DNA of 64,000 bases from Mermis nigrescens (GCA_036768485.1 JAVLUZ010000145.1:2100756-2164755), one strand, 5' to 3'. Shown: positions 1-11,125, counted from the first letter of the stretch. Made by a program: numbers and translations. Notes: a model not told the origin generated them from the sequence alone.

Positions 1-395
1 CGGTTAAAATCACACGTGGGCGGGGTTTGGGGGGTATGCAACCCCCTCGCAGAATTCAAATTTTGAAATTTTTTGCTTTTTTAGCGATTTTTTCATGCCA
101 TTGGATAGTGCTCAATGAGAAACGTCGAAAAATGGTGTTTTTTCGCCATACGACCATACGTGGGCAGCAAGGAAATTCTAGGGGGTGCAAGATTTTTTGA
201 AGGTCAAAGAATGGCCTTAAAATTGGTGATATGGCGATAAAAACACCATTTTTCAACGTTTCGCATGGAGCACTATCCATTAGCGTGAAAAAATTGCGAA
301 GAAAACGAGAAAAATTTCGAAAATCGAATTCTGGAGGGTATTTCGACTTCTGGGGAAATGCATACCCCCAACCCCCACGCCCAGGTGTGGCTACA
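1..395. repeat. two abutting family A MITE copies in opposite orientation
   Basis: Positions about 4-150 hold a left-truncated A copy in + orientation, starting near ACACGTGGGCGG and including the core ATAGTGCTCAATGAGAAACG. Positions about 152-395 hold a second copy in the reverse orientation, from CATACGTGGGCAGC to GCCCAGGTGTGG. No clean target duplication is visible here. Both lie within the calsyntenin gene, upstream of its first visible exon. Positions 396-737 contain nothing I can identify. Confidence 0.75.
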
Positions 396-737
396 GCATG
401 TCTTGAAAGAAAAAGCTAAAAAAAGCCACTCGCCCTCTAAATAAAACCCACTTTGAATTTTCTAAAGAATTTTGCTAGACGGCGAGTTTGTGGTTTAAAT
501 TACCCAACCTGGGCTTCGCATGTGGTTTACAAAGAATGGTTGGGATATCAGGTATAGGACGAATTTAAGGCTTAAAAATAAATGTAACCTAAAAAGAACC
601 CATATTGTTACTCCAAACAAACCCACACCTTGTTATATAGATTTTTGGTTTTTTAAACAGTATTTTTTTCGGAAGTGCATTTTGATTTGTATTAGTTTTT
701 TTCCCGACTTTACACTCACTTTAAACTCGCGCCGTAG

Positions 738-1018
738 GTGGTACATTAGCTGTCGTGATGGTGATTTGCGTCTGTTTCTTGGTCATATTGCTGGCCGTCG
801 GCGCGTTGAAAATGCGCGCGACGCGGCGCCGCTTGGCCAAGCAGCGTCGGCAGCGACGATTTTCGTCCATCGACGATGGCGGCGACGGCGCCGCCGCCGC
901 CGCGACGCCAACACGTTCCGGCGCCGGAACGTGCGCCGGCCTCTTATCTTGCGGTGCCGGTGGCAACGATTTGACGTGGGACGACGCCGGAATGACCATC
1001 ATAGTTAATCCTATCGAA
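738..1018 (+). CDS. Clstn: calsyntenin, exon with transmembrane segment and first WDD motif
   Basis: This exon encodes the membrane anchor and start of the cytoplasmic tail of calsyntenin, a type I cadherin-superfamily protein of neurons that acts as a cargo adaptor for kinesin-1. The reading frame starts after the acceptor CGCCGTAG at 736-737. It runs through a hydrophobic segment (TLAVVMVICVCFLVILLAVG), a basic stop-transfer stretch (RATRRRLAKQRRQRR), a Gly/Ala-rich insert, and LTWDDAGMTIIVNPIE. The last part matches the family's conserved W-D-D-(S/A)-x-(L/M)-T-I-x-V-N-P motif, a W-acidic kinesin light chain binding site. The exon ends in phase 0 at GAA before GTAAGT. It is GC-rich compared with its surroundings, and upstream extracellular exons lie outside the window. 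The start at 738 rests on a modest polypyrimidine tract. Confidence 0.88.
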
Positions 1019-1127
1019 GTAAGTTTACGTATCATGCATGTAACAGGTAGGATGGGGATCCCCGCCCTTGAGTGTTTTTGGCCCTTCTTACGCGTTTCTC
1101 GCCAAAAATCGGAGGTCGCTTACCATA

Positions 1128-1848
1128 CAGTGCTCGCCACGAAATTTGAACAATTAAGAACCAATTGAGTTTATTTAGGAATGCTTTTTCACGATCTAAT
1201 CGCCGGAGATCTAAAGCGTACCCCGACATGCTTTATTTTAAGAGAACGCGACCCTAACAGCGCGAAGCGCTGGTCAGTTTTACGAAAATGCGACTTTAAC
1301 GCTTAGGTGGGACCTGTACGACCATAGGTGGGTGTAACAAAGATTCTGGGGGGAGGTCTAAAAATGGCCTTAAAAATTGTAGTATGGCGAAAAAACACCA
1401 TTTTTCAATGTTTCTCATCGAGCACTATTCATTGGCATCAAAAAATTGCGAAAAAAATTTCAAAAATGGAATTCTGTGGGAGGGGTATTTTAATTCCTGG
1501 GTGGGGGTTGTTTTCGTTTCTGGGGGGTCCATACCCCTTAAACCCCCTACGCCCAGGTGTGTGTACGACTCAGCGCGCGTAGAGCGTATTAATATCCATT
1601 ATACTCGTGCGATTCATTTGCATATGATATTGTGTATATAACAATGCGCATAAGCGTTCTATCATCACGCGTCTGTTTAAGAATGCGCGCTGAGTCGCAA
1701 ACGGTCTGACCTAAGCGTTTAGGTCGGGTTTTCTTCAAGTAAAGCATGTCAGGATACACTTTAGGTCTCCGGCGATTAGGTTGTGCGAAAGCGTTCCTAA
1801 ATAAACTCAATCGGTTCTTTATTGTTCAAATTTTCGTAACGAGAACTG
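1128..1848. mobile_element. mariner-like MITE with TA duplication
   Basis: The left end CAGTGCTCGCCACGAAATTT is matched in inverted orientation by the right end, which reads CAGTTCTCGTTACGAAAATT on the other strand. Similarity continues inward for about 120 bp per arm. TA dinucleotides flank both ends (1126-1127 and 1849-1850), as expected for Tc1/mariner-type insertion. A family A copy is nested inside at 1323-1561. No transposase is encoded. The element lies in a calsyntenin intron. Confidence 0.75.
1323..1561 (-). mobile_element. family A MITE with perfect 8-bp TSD
   Basis: The element runs from CATAGGTGGGTG to GCCCAGGTGTG. It is flanked by identical TGTACGAC copies at 1315-1322 and 1562-1569. 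It is inserted in the mariner-like MITE of 1128-1848, so it is younger than that element. Confidence 0.85.
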
Positions 1849-1850
1849 TA

Positions 1851-2240
1851 CATGCACAGCATGGGAATTTGGGGAAGGGTGAGATTTTAAAGTGCTTTTT
1901 GGGCCTAAAAATGGAATGTACGCGTTTAAAACATCGTTTTTCGGCGTTTCTGACGGTGCTCTATATTTCTAGAGCAAAAAACATTAAAAAATTTCAAAAA
2001 AAATTTAAAAAGTGAAGCAAATTGAATAAAATATGTATAGTAAAAACATGAGTATATGATGCGAAGCGCCCAAAATTTGAAACTTTCAAGCAACTAGATA
2101 TGTAGCTAAAAACGCTCAGGAAAGCAGCACCTTTTTCTATGAATTTTTAGAAAATTTTCGTGAACTTTTGAAAAATCGTAAATTCTGGGGGTGATCAAAT
2201 TTCTGCGGGGACGTGATAATTATTCTGGGGGCCCCCGCTC
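1851..2240 (-). repeat. family B repeat
   Basis: The sequence follows family B in reverse orientation: CATGCACAGCATGGGAATT, then a GTTTCTGACGGTGCT core, a degenerate GCGAAGCGCC hairpin core near 2060, and G-rich tracts at the end. It abuts the right TA of the upstream MITE. Intronic in calsyntenin. Confidence 0.65.
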
Positions 2241-2379
2241 CTAAAAATGGCCGGGAACCTCCACCCAGAATTTCGATCAATTACATGTACATGTTACGCA
2301 CTATTTACAAAATGAACAAGATTTTAGTATCATAGCTTCACTTTGATTGAAATTATTTTTTCGTAGTGTTATAAGCATA

Positions 2380-2785
2380 CCAATACATATAACAGTGATC
2401 CCCCACCCAGAGTTTGTCGTACCCCCATCCCCCAAAGCCAGAAATGAAAATCGAATTTTTTGGCTGTTTTTTCAGGTTTTTTTGGTCTTTTTAGCCAAAA
2501 TTGAGGGTTATTTAACCCCCATCCCTTGCATAAAAATAACTGGGGACCACATATGAGCGCTTCAGCAGTTCGAATACCCCCAGAAACCAAAATACCTCCC
2601 CAGAATTCAATTTTTGAAATTGTTTATGTTTTTTGCAATTTTTGATGCCAATGGATAGTGCTCGATGAGAAACGTTGAAAAATGGTGTTTTGTCTTCATA
2701 TTCCTATTTTTAAGACCATCTTTTGATATTTGAAAATCTTGCACCCCCCAGAATCCCAGAATTTGGTGCTGCCTACCTATGCTGG
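2380..2785 (+). repeat. family I fragment followed by family A fragment
   Basis: 2395-2560 carries the family I pattern: CACCCAGAG, CCCCAAAGCCAGAAA, and the TTTAGCCAAAATTGAGGGT stretch. 2565-2785 is a 5'-truncated A copy that ends CTGCCTACCTATG. Positions 2786-3096 are AT-rich with no feature I can support. Confidence 0.6.
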
Positions 2786-3096
2786 GGATCCCCACTCAAA
2801 ATTTTGAGCCGTTTCATATATAGACATACCCATTATTGGGTGGGTATTTGGAGGTTTTCAGCCCCCTTCCATACCTGATCTTCATGTAGGTTTCAGAAAT
2901 TCTTTTAAATAATTCAATTATTAATCATTATTAATTTTTCAAAAATTTCCAAGTTTTAAAAATTTGAAAAATTTTCAGAAATTTTTTTAGCCAAAGCCCA
3001 TATTTATGTCATTATTAATGCTTAACTGGTTGTGTAAACACTTTTTAATTTCGAAATAAGCTGGAATATGTTATATAAATCGCATTGCGATTTCAG

Positions 3097-3170
3097 CAAG
3101 GAAACGACTTATCGATCCGTAGCAAAGCTAAGGATAGCACGTATTCGGAAATGAGTTCGGATGAAGATAG
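3097..3170 (+). CDS. Clstn: calsyntenin, short cytoplasmic-tail exon
   Basis: This 74-bp exon follows the acceptor GATTTCAG and ends at the donor GATAG/GTAAAT. It starts in phase 0, matching the phase-0 end of the exon at 1018, and ends in phase 2. It encodes 24 residues beginning QGNDLSIRSKAKDSTYSEM and ending in an acidic/serine stretch (SSDED). Calsyntenins carry a variable, Glu/Asp/Ser-rich linker between their two WDD motifs, and this is its first part. It would not be recognised alone; the call rests on splice sites, phase and position between two clear calsyntenin exons. Confidence 0.75.
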
Positions 3171-3414
3171 GTAAATCTATACTTCTATTCCCGCTATTTT
3201 TTGATTTTTTTCGCTTTCGAATTTTCAACGTAATCTTCCAGTTAGTGTAATTTTTCATTTTGACTTTATTTAATTTTTAATGATTAAAACTGGCTTTTTA
3301 TTTATAAAATACGAAACTTGTTTATGTTCAGTTTGCGCGCGGGATTTATACAGCTTTTATTTATTTATTGATTGTTTGGATCTTTTGTAATTATGTTAGG
3401 TACCTAGTTATATT

Positions 3415-3487
3415 AAGTGAGGTACTATACTAATATTTTGCTGTTATTATAATTATTACTAATATTATTATTACTATATATTACTAA

Positions 3488-3522
<35 letters not shown>

Positions 3523-3575
3523 CTATTATTATTAATTTTTATTATTAATTATTATAATCCTTTAAAATTGTTCGG
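3415..3575. repeat. ATT/AAT-rich low-complexity tract
   Basis: A run of imperfect TTA/TAT trinucleotides lies in a calsyntenin intron. Positions 3171-3414 and 3576-3830 show nothing supportable. Confidence 0.7.
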
Positions 3576-3834
3576 CGTGTGTTATAATACAGACGTCGTC
3601 GTATGTTTAGCATTGCTGTGTTAAAGTATATGACGACTTCCTCTGCTATAACACGTGTATGTAGCGTGGCAAGGCATGCCTTGGCAAAACATGAGGACTG
3701 TTAAGCGTTGAAATTTTGTGGCGACAACTTTTACTTACTTCATAATAGAATCTCCTTCGTGCTTTTTGTATTTTCCATTTTTTTATTATTTTTTTCGTAC
3801 TGTTTCAATTTACGGAAATTCAATTTTCGAAACT

Positions 3835-4490
3835 GCCTTTTGTGGGCTCAAAAACGATGAGCAATATCAATTTTGGGCGTTTCTTAAGATGCTCTTTCGT
3901 TCTAAAACACAAAAGCAAAAAATATTTTGAAATAATATGAAACAGTCGAGTAAATTGAACGAAATTTAGTCAAACTATGAGAATGTAATTTTGCACTTTT
4001 AAATCACGTGATCGCGTGACTTTGAACATCGCCTTTCTACAACTTTTTAGATAAGCGGAAATTCTGGGGGATGAAAAACTTCTTGCGCTGGGGGATGAAA
4101 GTCACACATGAGCGTGGAAGTTTACACCCACCAGAATCCGGTTGACTCCCCAAAATCGATAACCCCGCCAGAAGCGAATTTTCGACATGTTTTTTCTTAA
4201 ATTTTTGCCGGTTTTACACCACAGAGACCCCCAGAATTTGGCTGCTGCCCATCATACATGATCTGGGGGTTTCACCTCCCCTATAAAAATTTTCACCCTT
4301 TCCTCGGAAATTGTTCCACCCTCCCCCAGAACTCGCGATTTTTTTAAAAGTTTCCAAAAATTTCCTGGAAATTCGACGAAAAGGCGCTTTTTAAGCGTTT
4401 TCTACTCTCTGTTTGCTCAAAAGTGTCGAACTTTCGGCGCTTCGCGCCATATAGTCATGTTTTAACTATAATTTGTTCAATTTCAAAAAA
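3835..4490. repeat. cluster of family B (-), family H (+) and family B (+) fragments
   Basis: 3835-4095 resembles reverse-oriented family B (TTTTGTGGGCTCAAAAACG, then a GTTTCTTAAGATGCTC core). 4100-4255 is a family H copy (CCCCAAAATCGATAACCCC, ending TTTGGCTGCTGCCCATC). 4253-4490 is family B in + orientation with an intact CGGCGCTTCGCGCC core near 4435. Confidence 0.6.
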
Positions 4491-4665
4491 AAAGCACTCT
4501 TAAGTTATTCCCTCTACAATTCCTATGCTGCGCATGTCTGCGGCTGATATAGTGAGAAAATCCCCCAAGATCATATAGGCTGGTTAGATCGGAGATGATT
4601 TTTCTCTTCAACCCGTGAACTTAATGTTTCATCTTTCCGTCATATCCCTACGTATATACGCCCAG

Positions 4666-4876
4666 CTTTCGCGACGACGACGAGAGCGGCGAAGACGAGT
4701 TTGACGACGACGACAGCGGCGACCAAGTTTTGCCGCATTTGGAGAGCAACGCGGTGGTCGGCGGCGGCGCTCAGCCGCGCAACGCCGGCGCGTTAGAGTG
4801 GGACGACGAAGCGGCGTTGACCGACAGCGCCGCGCCCGGCGTCGCGCTAATCTATCTACTTATCGAGTGTGATTGA
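4666..4876 (+). CDS. Clstn: calsyntenin, last exon with second WDD motif and stop
   Basis: The exon starts after the acceptor ACGCCCAG and joins the previous exon in phase 2. It encodes an acidic run (FRDDDESGEDEFDDDDSGD), a Gly/Ala linker, then ALEWDDEAALT. This is the second W-acidic motif, which in this family lies at the extreme C-terminus and binds kinesin light chain. The reading frame then continues for 17 residues (DSAAPGVALIYLLIECD) before TGA at 4874-4876. In the family as I know it the protein ends within a few residues of this motif, so the extension is unusual. Either it is lineage-specific or the canonical stop was lost. No clear AATAAA lies just downstream. Confidence 0.87.
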
Positions 4877-5182
4877 TAGCGAGGCCGAAATTTTAATTTC
4901 TTAACTAATGAAGTGGATGGCAAAAATTAAAATTTGTCGATATTTACAATGCTTGGATTCTGGGGGTTCCCCCAATTTTTAGCGATTTTTAAACGTACCT
5001 ATCTCAAGACCGAATTGTCATAATTTGCGAAATCGAAATTTTTTTCGTTAGTAAACGCAAACCTCTTTAGCTCATTGTTCGCTCGTCCGTTTTCCTACCA
5101 TCTGATGAACTTCTGAAACACAAAAATACGGGATGAATGCTATTTTGTTAGGTACTTCAGCTTGTACACGTATTTATTCCTG
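4877..5182. other. calsyntenin 3' flank, no feature
   Basis: AT-rich sequence with no coding or repeat signal I can support. The 3' untranslated region probably extends here, but its end cannot be placed. Confidence 0.4.
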
Positions 5183-5453
5183 GGCGTGGGGGGTTTGGGG
5201 GTATGCACCACACCTGAGCGTGGAGGGTTTTAAGGGTTATGCACTATGCTCCCCCCGAGAAACCAAAATATCCCCAGAATTCAATTTTTTGTTTTTTTTC
5301 GCAATTTATTGATGCCAATGGATAGTGCTCGATGAGAAACGTTGAAAAATGGTGTTTTTTCGCCATACCACCATTTTTTAGGCCATTTTTTGACCTTCGA
5401 AAATTTCTTACACTACCCTCCATCCTCCAGAACTTTGGTGCCACCCACCTATG
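5183..5453 (+). repeat. family A copy
   Basis: From about CCTGGGCGTGGGGGGTTTG through the GATAGTGCTCGATGAGAAAC core to CACCCACCTATG. Its left part is internally duplicated (two GGCGTGG/GAGCGTGG starts near 5183 and 5217). Confidence 0.75.
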
Positions 5454-5461
5454 GTTGTGTT

Positions 5462-5665
5462 CACACGTGGGCGTGGGGGATGGGGATTCGGGGGGGGTAT
5501 GCACCCTCCTCAGAATTCAATTTTTGAAATTTTTTTTGCTTTTTAGCGATTTTTGATGCAATTGGATAGTGCTCGAGTTGAGATTTTTTGACCTTTGAAA
5601 AATTTTTCACCCACCACCCCAGAAATTTTTTCACCCCCCCAGAATTTCGGTGCTGCCCACCTAAA
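5462..5665 (+). mobile_element. family A MITE with perfect 8-bp TSD
   Basis: The element begins CACACGTGGGCGTGGGG and ends CTGCCCACCTAAA. Identical GTTGTGTT copies at 5454-5461 and 5666-5673 flank it. The core is partly deleted near 5580. It abuts the preceding A copy. Confidence 0.82.
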
Positions 5666-5673
5666 GTTGTGTT

Positions 5674-6660
5674 CCCGGAATGATTTTTTTACCTTGATCC
5701 ATTCGTCATTTTACGACGTTAATGACGACGCTCTTGTTTTTCGAACGCGAAAATGAAATATTTCTCCTATACAAAGAGTTGTGTGAATATAACAAAACAT
5801 GGTCAACAATTTGGCGATTTAATCAATCTGTGCAGCTCGACTGCTAAGTCAAAAAAACCAATGTTTCGGCCCAATCGGCCTGTGAAATGAACATTTGGTT
5901 TTAAAAAAAAACACCTCGACGGATTGAGCACTGGATGTTTCTCCGATTCAAAATAGACGTCTGAAACACAAAAATATGGGTTGAACGCTATATCGAGTAG
6001 ACAAGCTGTAAGCTCAGTTTTTGTGCGTTGCGTTACCGTAATCTTTTTCTAATATTGTCCTAAAGTAGTTCTTTGCTAAACTTGCATAATCACACGTGGG
6101 CATAGGCATGTGGGGCGTTTACAACCCTTCCAAGAAACTGGTTGAGTTGACGACCCTCAAAATTCGATTAAATTTTTGGCGTGTTTTTTAGGGGATTTAT
6201 GTTATTTCTATACTACGCAGACCCCCAGAATTTGGCTGCTGCCCACATTTACACGAGTGTGCGATAATGATGTACGAAAAATATGGCTGAAATGCAAATA
6301 AAATATAAAACAGTACCTTAAATGCAGGCGGCTTTCAAACTTTATACATCATGTTTTTAGAATCATTTTAAACCTGTTTATTCATAACTATAAGAGCAGA
6401 GCATGATCGTTATGAGAAATGCCTGTCAGTCAGAGAGAGAGCGTGAAATACATAAAATGGTCTGAAATTTGGTGAAAATGAAACAATAAAGGAAATTACT
6501 TTATTTTAAACTCGTTTGCATAAAATTTTTTGTTTTATATCCATTTTTATTCTAATTTTGCCAAATTTTCCCGCACATCCTCATCTATGGCATTATTGAC
6601 GCAGATTAATTTAAACTAACGCAAAAATCATTTCCCGTATTCAAATTCATAATATGCGTC
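5674..6660. other. intergenic DNA with one family H copy
   Basis: 6090-6260 is a family H copy (CACACGTGGGCATAGGC ... TTTGGCTGCTGCCCACA). The remainder shows no gene or repeat I can name. Confidence 0.45.
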
Positions 6661-6699
6661 TCATATAGTACTTGTTGCGTTATTCTCAGTTCTATATAT

Positions 6700-6910
6700 T
6701 TTGCCGCCGGCCGCCAGTATTCATCTTTGCGCACTTTACACTTTTTAAACTCTTCATTTTACACTTTTATTTTGAATGGTCAGTTTACACTTTTTGTTCA
6801 AAATTTTTAGTGTATACTTTTTGTTTAAAATGTTCAGTTTACACTTTTTGTTTTGAATCTTCAATCTACTTTTTTCGTTTAAAATTTTTAGTTTACACTT
6901 TTCAATCCTT
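6700..6910 (+). repeat. degenerate ~35-bp tandem repeat
   Basis: Units of the form GTTTACACTTTTTGTTTAAA with AATTTTTA or TTCA spacers recur at least six times. The open frame across them is repetitive and Phe/Leu-rich, so it is not taken as a gene. Positions 6911-7660 show nothing supportable. Confidence 0.6.
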
Positions 6911-7664
6911 CACGCGAGGCATTTTACACCGTAGATTGTTATTGATTTTGTTCGATCGTAGCGTACTTAATGATCTACCTACTTAAGTTCTAGACATTCG
7001 GATTACTGTACTTTAACATTTACGATCGCACGTACTATTTATTTACCGTTCTATGAATCGGCATTCGCGACGTTTTTTTCTTACCTTTCATAGCCTGTTT
7101 CATCCTGTGTACATTTTTTTATAGCTCAACATTTTACGATATGGAATTTTCTACAGTAATAAGCCTCAACTTTTTTTGTTACGAATTTCGATTTAGTTTC
7201 GTCTGATCTTGTTTCTAATTTTCTACAGAAATCCACCTCAAGTTTTTTTGGTGAATAATTTTGATTTTGATCTAGTTTACGACAAGTGCGATCTTGTTTT
7301 TGTATCTTCAATTTGCCTCCTTTTCCAAAAATTTCCGTTTCATTTTACGCCCAATTTTACTTCTCGAATTTTTAATCGAATGTAGAAAATTCCATGTTAA
7401 GCCATTAGTTAGCTTTGCGTTATCGAGATTTCTTAACGGTATGCCAGTATTTAATTCAGTTTACAGTGTTGATCGATGCCGTTCTAAATATATTTTACAC
7501 TGTTTCGCACTGATTCGGCGTCGTTAATTCAACATTTGTTTTACAATTTTAGTAAAAAAATTCGATATATGTAGAAATGTTCCAAATAGATCATAGGCAC
7601 AGACAGATTCGCCCAATTTCGGGCTCTGGTAAACATATGGGCTTACGCATGGTTGTAACCACAA

Positions 7665-7895
7665 GTGCGCGTGGTGGGTATGCAACCCTCCTCCTTAGAA
7701 GGCCGAATACCCCCTTGAACTAAAATAACCCCCAAGTTAAATTTTTAAATAATTTTTTGCCAATTTTGATGCCAATGGGTGATGTTCGGTGAGAAACGTT
7801 GAAAAATGGTGTTTTTCTGCCATATCACCATTTTTAAGACTACTTTTTGACCTTTCAAAATCAGCCCTCCGAATTTTGGTGCTGCCCACCTAATT
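7665..7895 (+). repeat. family A copy
   Basis: The core GATGTTCGGTGAGAAACG and end GGTGCTGCCCACCTAA are present. The left end (ACAAGTGCGCGTGG) is degenerate. Positions 7896-8440 show nothing supportable. Confidence 0.7.
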
Positions 7896-8444
7896 TGCTA
7901 CCCCTAGTTTCTTAAAGTACTTGCTAGAAATCCCTCACCTCACGCTCTAGTATACCTGTGACTGACCTAAATCTTCTAACGACGAGGTACGGTGCCGTAC
8001 CTAAGTTTTCCCAAAATAGTCGAACAAAGGTAGGTACCCTACCTACAAGAATTAGCCCTTCGTGTTAAAAATAAAATTTTGTGATTCTACTTTGTCTACT
8101 TCTATGTACATATAGTAGACTATAGTCTATCTCGCACAAGTTATGGCATAAATTTTAAGAATTCTTTCGAAAGTAGTCAAGGGATTGCGATAATTATATA
8201 TCAAATCGATGCTGCAAGCGCAGTCTGTCGGCTTAAACTTTTACCCCAAACCTGTGTGAAACAGACTATGCTCCCAGAAGCCGTCTTAGGAATGCTTATA
8301 ATGTTTGTCGCAAAAAGCTACATGTTATTCTAACGCAAAAAGACGGCTTCCAGGTCGCCAAGAAAGTAATTAATTATCTTCAGTAGGGCAATACGTTATT
8401 TACTATGGCCCGGCCAACATATTCCGAAATATTTGGTCACCATA

Positions 8445-8600
8445 GGTGGGCAGCACCAAAATTCTAGGGAGGGGTGCAATCAAAGGTCAAAAATGGTCTT
8501 AAAAGTGGTATAGGCGAAAAAACCACCTTTCGACGTTTTTCATCGAGCACTGTCCATTAGCATCAGAAGGTTGCGAGAAAAACAGAAAATTTCAAAAATT
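8445..8600 (-). repeat. truncated family A copy
   Basis: Begins CATAGGTGGGCAGCACC and continues through the GTTTTTCATCGAGCACTGTC core. The G-rich end is missing. Confidence 0.7.
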
Positions 8601-8738
8601 CGAACTTTCATTCAAATCCGCAAAGTCGTATTTGAGATATTCATTTATAGAAAATTTTTTCGCATTTAAGGCAAAATATAAAGACTGTCCTAAATTTTTG
8701 GATAGGCCTGTACGCGTGACTGGGCGTGGGGTGTGCAC

Positions 8739-8976
8739 CATACGTGGGCAGCAAGAAAATTCTGGGAAAGGGGTGCAGGATTTTTCGAAGGTCAAAAAGT
8801 GGCCTTAAAAACGGTGATATGGCGATAAAAACACCATTTTTCGACGTTTCTCATCAAGCACTATCCAATGGCATCAAAAAATTGCGACGAAAAAAATTTC
8901 AAAAATTGAATTCTGGGGGAAGGGTATTTTGATTTCTGGGGGGTGCATACCCCCCGAACCCCCACGCCCAGGTGTG
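8739..8976 (-). mobile_element. family A MITE with 8-bp TSD (one mismatch)
   Basis: Runs from CATACGTGGGCAGC to GCCCAGGTGTG. It is flanked by GTGTGCAC (8731-8738) and GCGTGCAC (8977-8984). The next A copy starts directly after the second TSD. Confidence 0.8.
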
Positions 8977-8984
8977 GCGTGCAC

Positions 8985-9394
8985 CATAGATGGGCGGCAT
9001 CAAAGTTCTGGGGGGGGTGCAAGATTTTTCAAAGGTCAAAAACTGGCCTCAAAAGTGGTGGTATGGCGAAAAAACACCATTTTTCGACGTTTCTCATCGA
9101 GCAATATCCATTGGCATTGAAAATTTGCGAAAAAACGGAGAAAAAAATTTAAAAATTGAATTCTGGGGGGGGATATTTTGATTTCTGGGGGTGAGGTATT
9201 TTGGTTTCTCGGGGGGGGGTTTAAGGTAAATACTCCTCAAACCCCCTCCAACGCCCAGGTGACCGTTTTTCAACCTTTCTCATTGAGCACTGTCCATTGG
9301 CATCAAAAAAATTGCGGAAAAACGAAAAAAATTTTCACAAATTGAAATCTGGGGGAGGGGTATTTTGATTTCTCCAGGGGTGCATACCCCCATT
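8985..9394 (-). repeat. two further family A copies in tandem
   Basis: 8985-9262 is a full-length copy starting CATAGATGGGCGGC. 9263-9394 is a copy missing its first part. The second is cut by the CAGG-ended element at 9395. Confidence 0.75.
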
Positions 9395-10926
9395 CAGGGG
9401 CGTAACCAGGGGGGGGGGCGGGGGGGGCCCGGCCCCCCCCGAAATGGAAAGAATAATTTTTAAAAAGCAAAGGGGGGACCCTTTGCTTTTTTCTTCCAGT
9501 GAAGTGGAAACGGATTGTGGACAGCCATAATGCGTTTTCAGCACACTTTTTAGCTTCTAAACTCAAAATTTTCCGGCGCTTCGCGCCGGATTTCTCATGT
9601 TCTGTTTTTTCTTACTTTAGAAGCCCAGATTTTACATAAAAATAACGAATTTGTCAAAATTTTCGGCGCTTCGCGCCGGATTTCTCATGTTCTATCTTTT
9701 TTCTAACCTTAAAGCCCAGATTTTACTTAAAAATAACGAATTTGTCAAAAATTTTCGGCGCTTCGCGCCGAATTTCTTATGTACTTAAAAATAACGGTAT
9801 TCGTCAAAATTTTTCGGCGCTTCGCGCTGGATTTCTCATGTTCTATCTTTTTTCTTACCTTAGAAGCCCAGATTTTACTTAAAAATAGCGAATTTGTCAA
9901 AATTTTCGGCGCTTCACGCCGGATTTCTCATGTTCTATCTTTTTTCTTACCTTAGAAGCCCAGATTTTACTTAAAAATAGCGAATTTGTCAAAATTTTCG
10001 GCGCTTCACGCCGGATTTCTCATGTTCTATCTTTTTCTAACCTTAAAGCCCAGATTTTACTTAAAAATAACGAATTTGTCAAAAATTTTCGGCGCTTCGC
10101 GCCGAATTTCTTATGTTCTATGTTTTTCCTTACCTTAGAAGACTAAAATAAAAAATTTGTCAAAATTTTTCGGCGCTTCGCGCCGGATTTCTTATGATCT
10201 GTTTTTTCTTACCTTTTTGCTTAAAAATAACGAATTCGTCAAAATTTTCGGCGCTTCGCGCCGGATTTCTTGTGTTCTATCTTTTTTTCTTACCTTAGAA
10301 GCCCAGATTTTACTTAAAAATAGCGAATTTGTCAAAATTTTCGCGCCGAATTTCTTATGTTCTATGTTTTTCCTTACCTTAGAAGACTAAAATAAAAAAT
10401 TCGTCAAAATTTTCGGCGCTTCGCGCCGGATTTCTTATGATCTGTTTTTTCTTACCTTTTTTGCTTAAAAATAACGTATTCGTCAAAATTTTCGGCGCTT
10501 CGCGCCGAATTTCTTGTGTTCTATCTTTTTTCTTACCTTAGAAGCCCAGATTTTACTTAAAAATAGCGAATTTGTCAAAATTTTCGGCGCTTCGCGCCGA
10601 TTTATTATGTTCTGAATTAGTTTTCTCAACAAAACTGCAAATTTAAATGCAAAGAAAAGAATTTCGAAATGTTTTGTAGTCAAGCTTTAATTTGATAATG
10701 AGAAATTAGTCATACCGATAGGTTAAAGAATAGATTTTTTATATCCAAATTTGAAATAAAGCAAGAAAATTTTTGAATTTTTTTAAATTTTTTACTTCAC
10801 TATAATATAGATCTTGTCGAGAAACGCTCAAAAATGCCATTATTTTCGCGTATCTCCTAATGGTTCCTCGAGATATAGGACTTCAAAAATTTTGGCCCCC
10901 CGAAATAAAATCCTGGTTACGCCCTG
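9395..10926. mobile_element. CAGG-ended hAT-like element (family E) containing an expanded tandem array
   Basis: The left end CAGGGGCGTAACCAGG and right end CCTGGTTACGCCCTG form an inverted repeat. Flanking 8-mers CCCCCATT (9387-9394) and CCCCCATG (10927-10934) differ at one base and look like a TSD. The interior from about 9560 to 10620 is a tandem array (listed separately). No transposase frame is visible. The left flank is an A copy in - orientation and the right flank an A copy in + orientation. Confidence 0.75.
9560..10620. repeat. ~80-95 bp tandem array with hairpin motif
   Basis: About 12-13 units each contain AAATTTTCGGCGCTTCGCGCC followed by a GGATTTCTCATGTTCTATC-like stretch, a CTTACCTTAGAAGCCCAGA stretch, and TTAAAAATAACGAATTTGTC. 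The first motif can fold into a hairpin (CGGCGC-TTC-GCGCCG). Unit length varies through small deletions, for example near 9790 and 10335. Confidence 0.9.
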
Positions 10927-11125
10927 CCCCCATGCAACTCAGAATTCAATTTTTGAATTTTTTTTCTTTTTTTTGAAATTTTTTGATGCCAATGGATAGT
11001 GCTCGATGAGAAACGTTGAAAAATGGTGTTTTTTTCGCCAAACTACTCATTTTCAAGGCCATTTTTGACCTTTGAAAAATTCTTGCACGCCCCCAGAACT
11101 TTGGCGGCGCCCACCTATGCCTATA
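10927..11125 (+). repeat. family A fragment
   Basis: Core ATAGTGCTCGATGAGAAACG and an end like GGCGGCGCCCACCTATG. It begins inside the element because family E interrupts it. Positions 11126-11790 hold a very divergent A-like stretch (11440-11650) and otherwise nothing supportable. Confidence 0.7.

Noticed and set aside
520..1008. A 162-codon + frame overlapping the calsyntenin exon
   Set aside because: It is a shadow frame that is very Arg-rich because of the GC-rich exon. The calsyntenin frame carries the transmembrane and WDD motifs.
9560..10620. CRISPR array
   Set aside because: The units are continuous tandem repeats with no unique spacers, and the DNA is eukaryotic.
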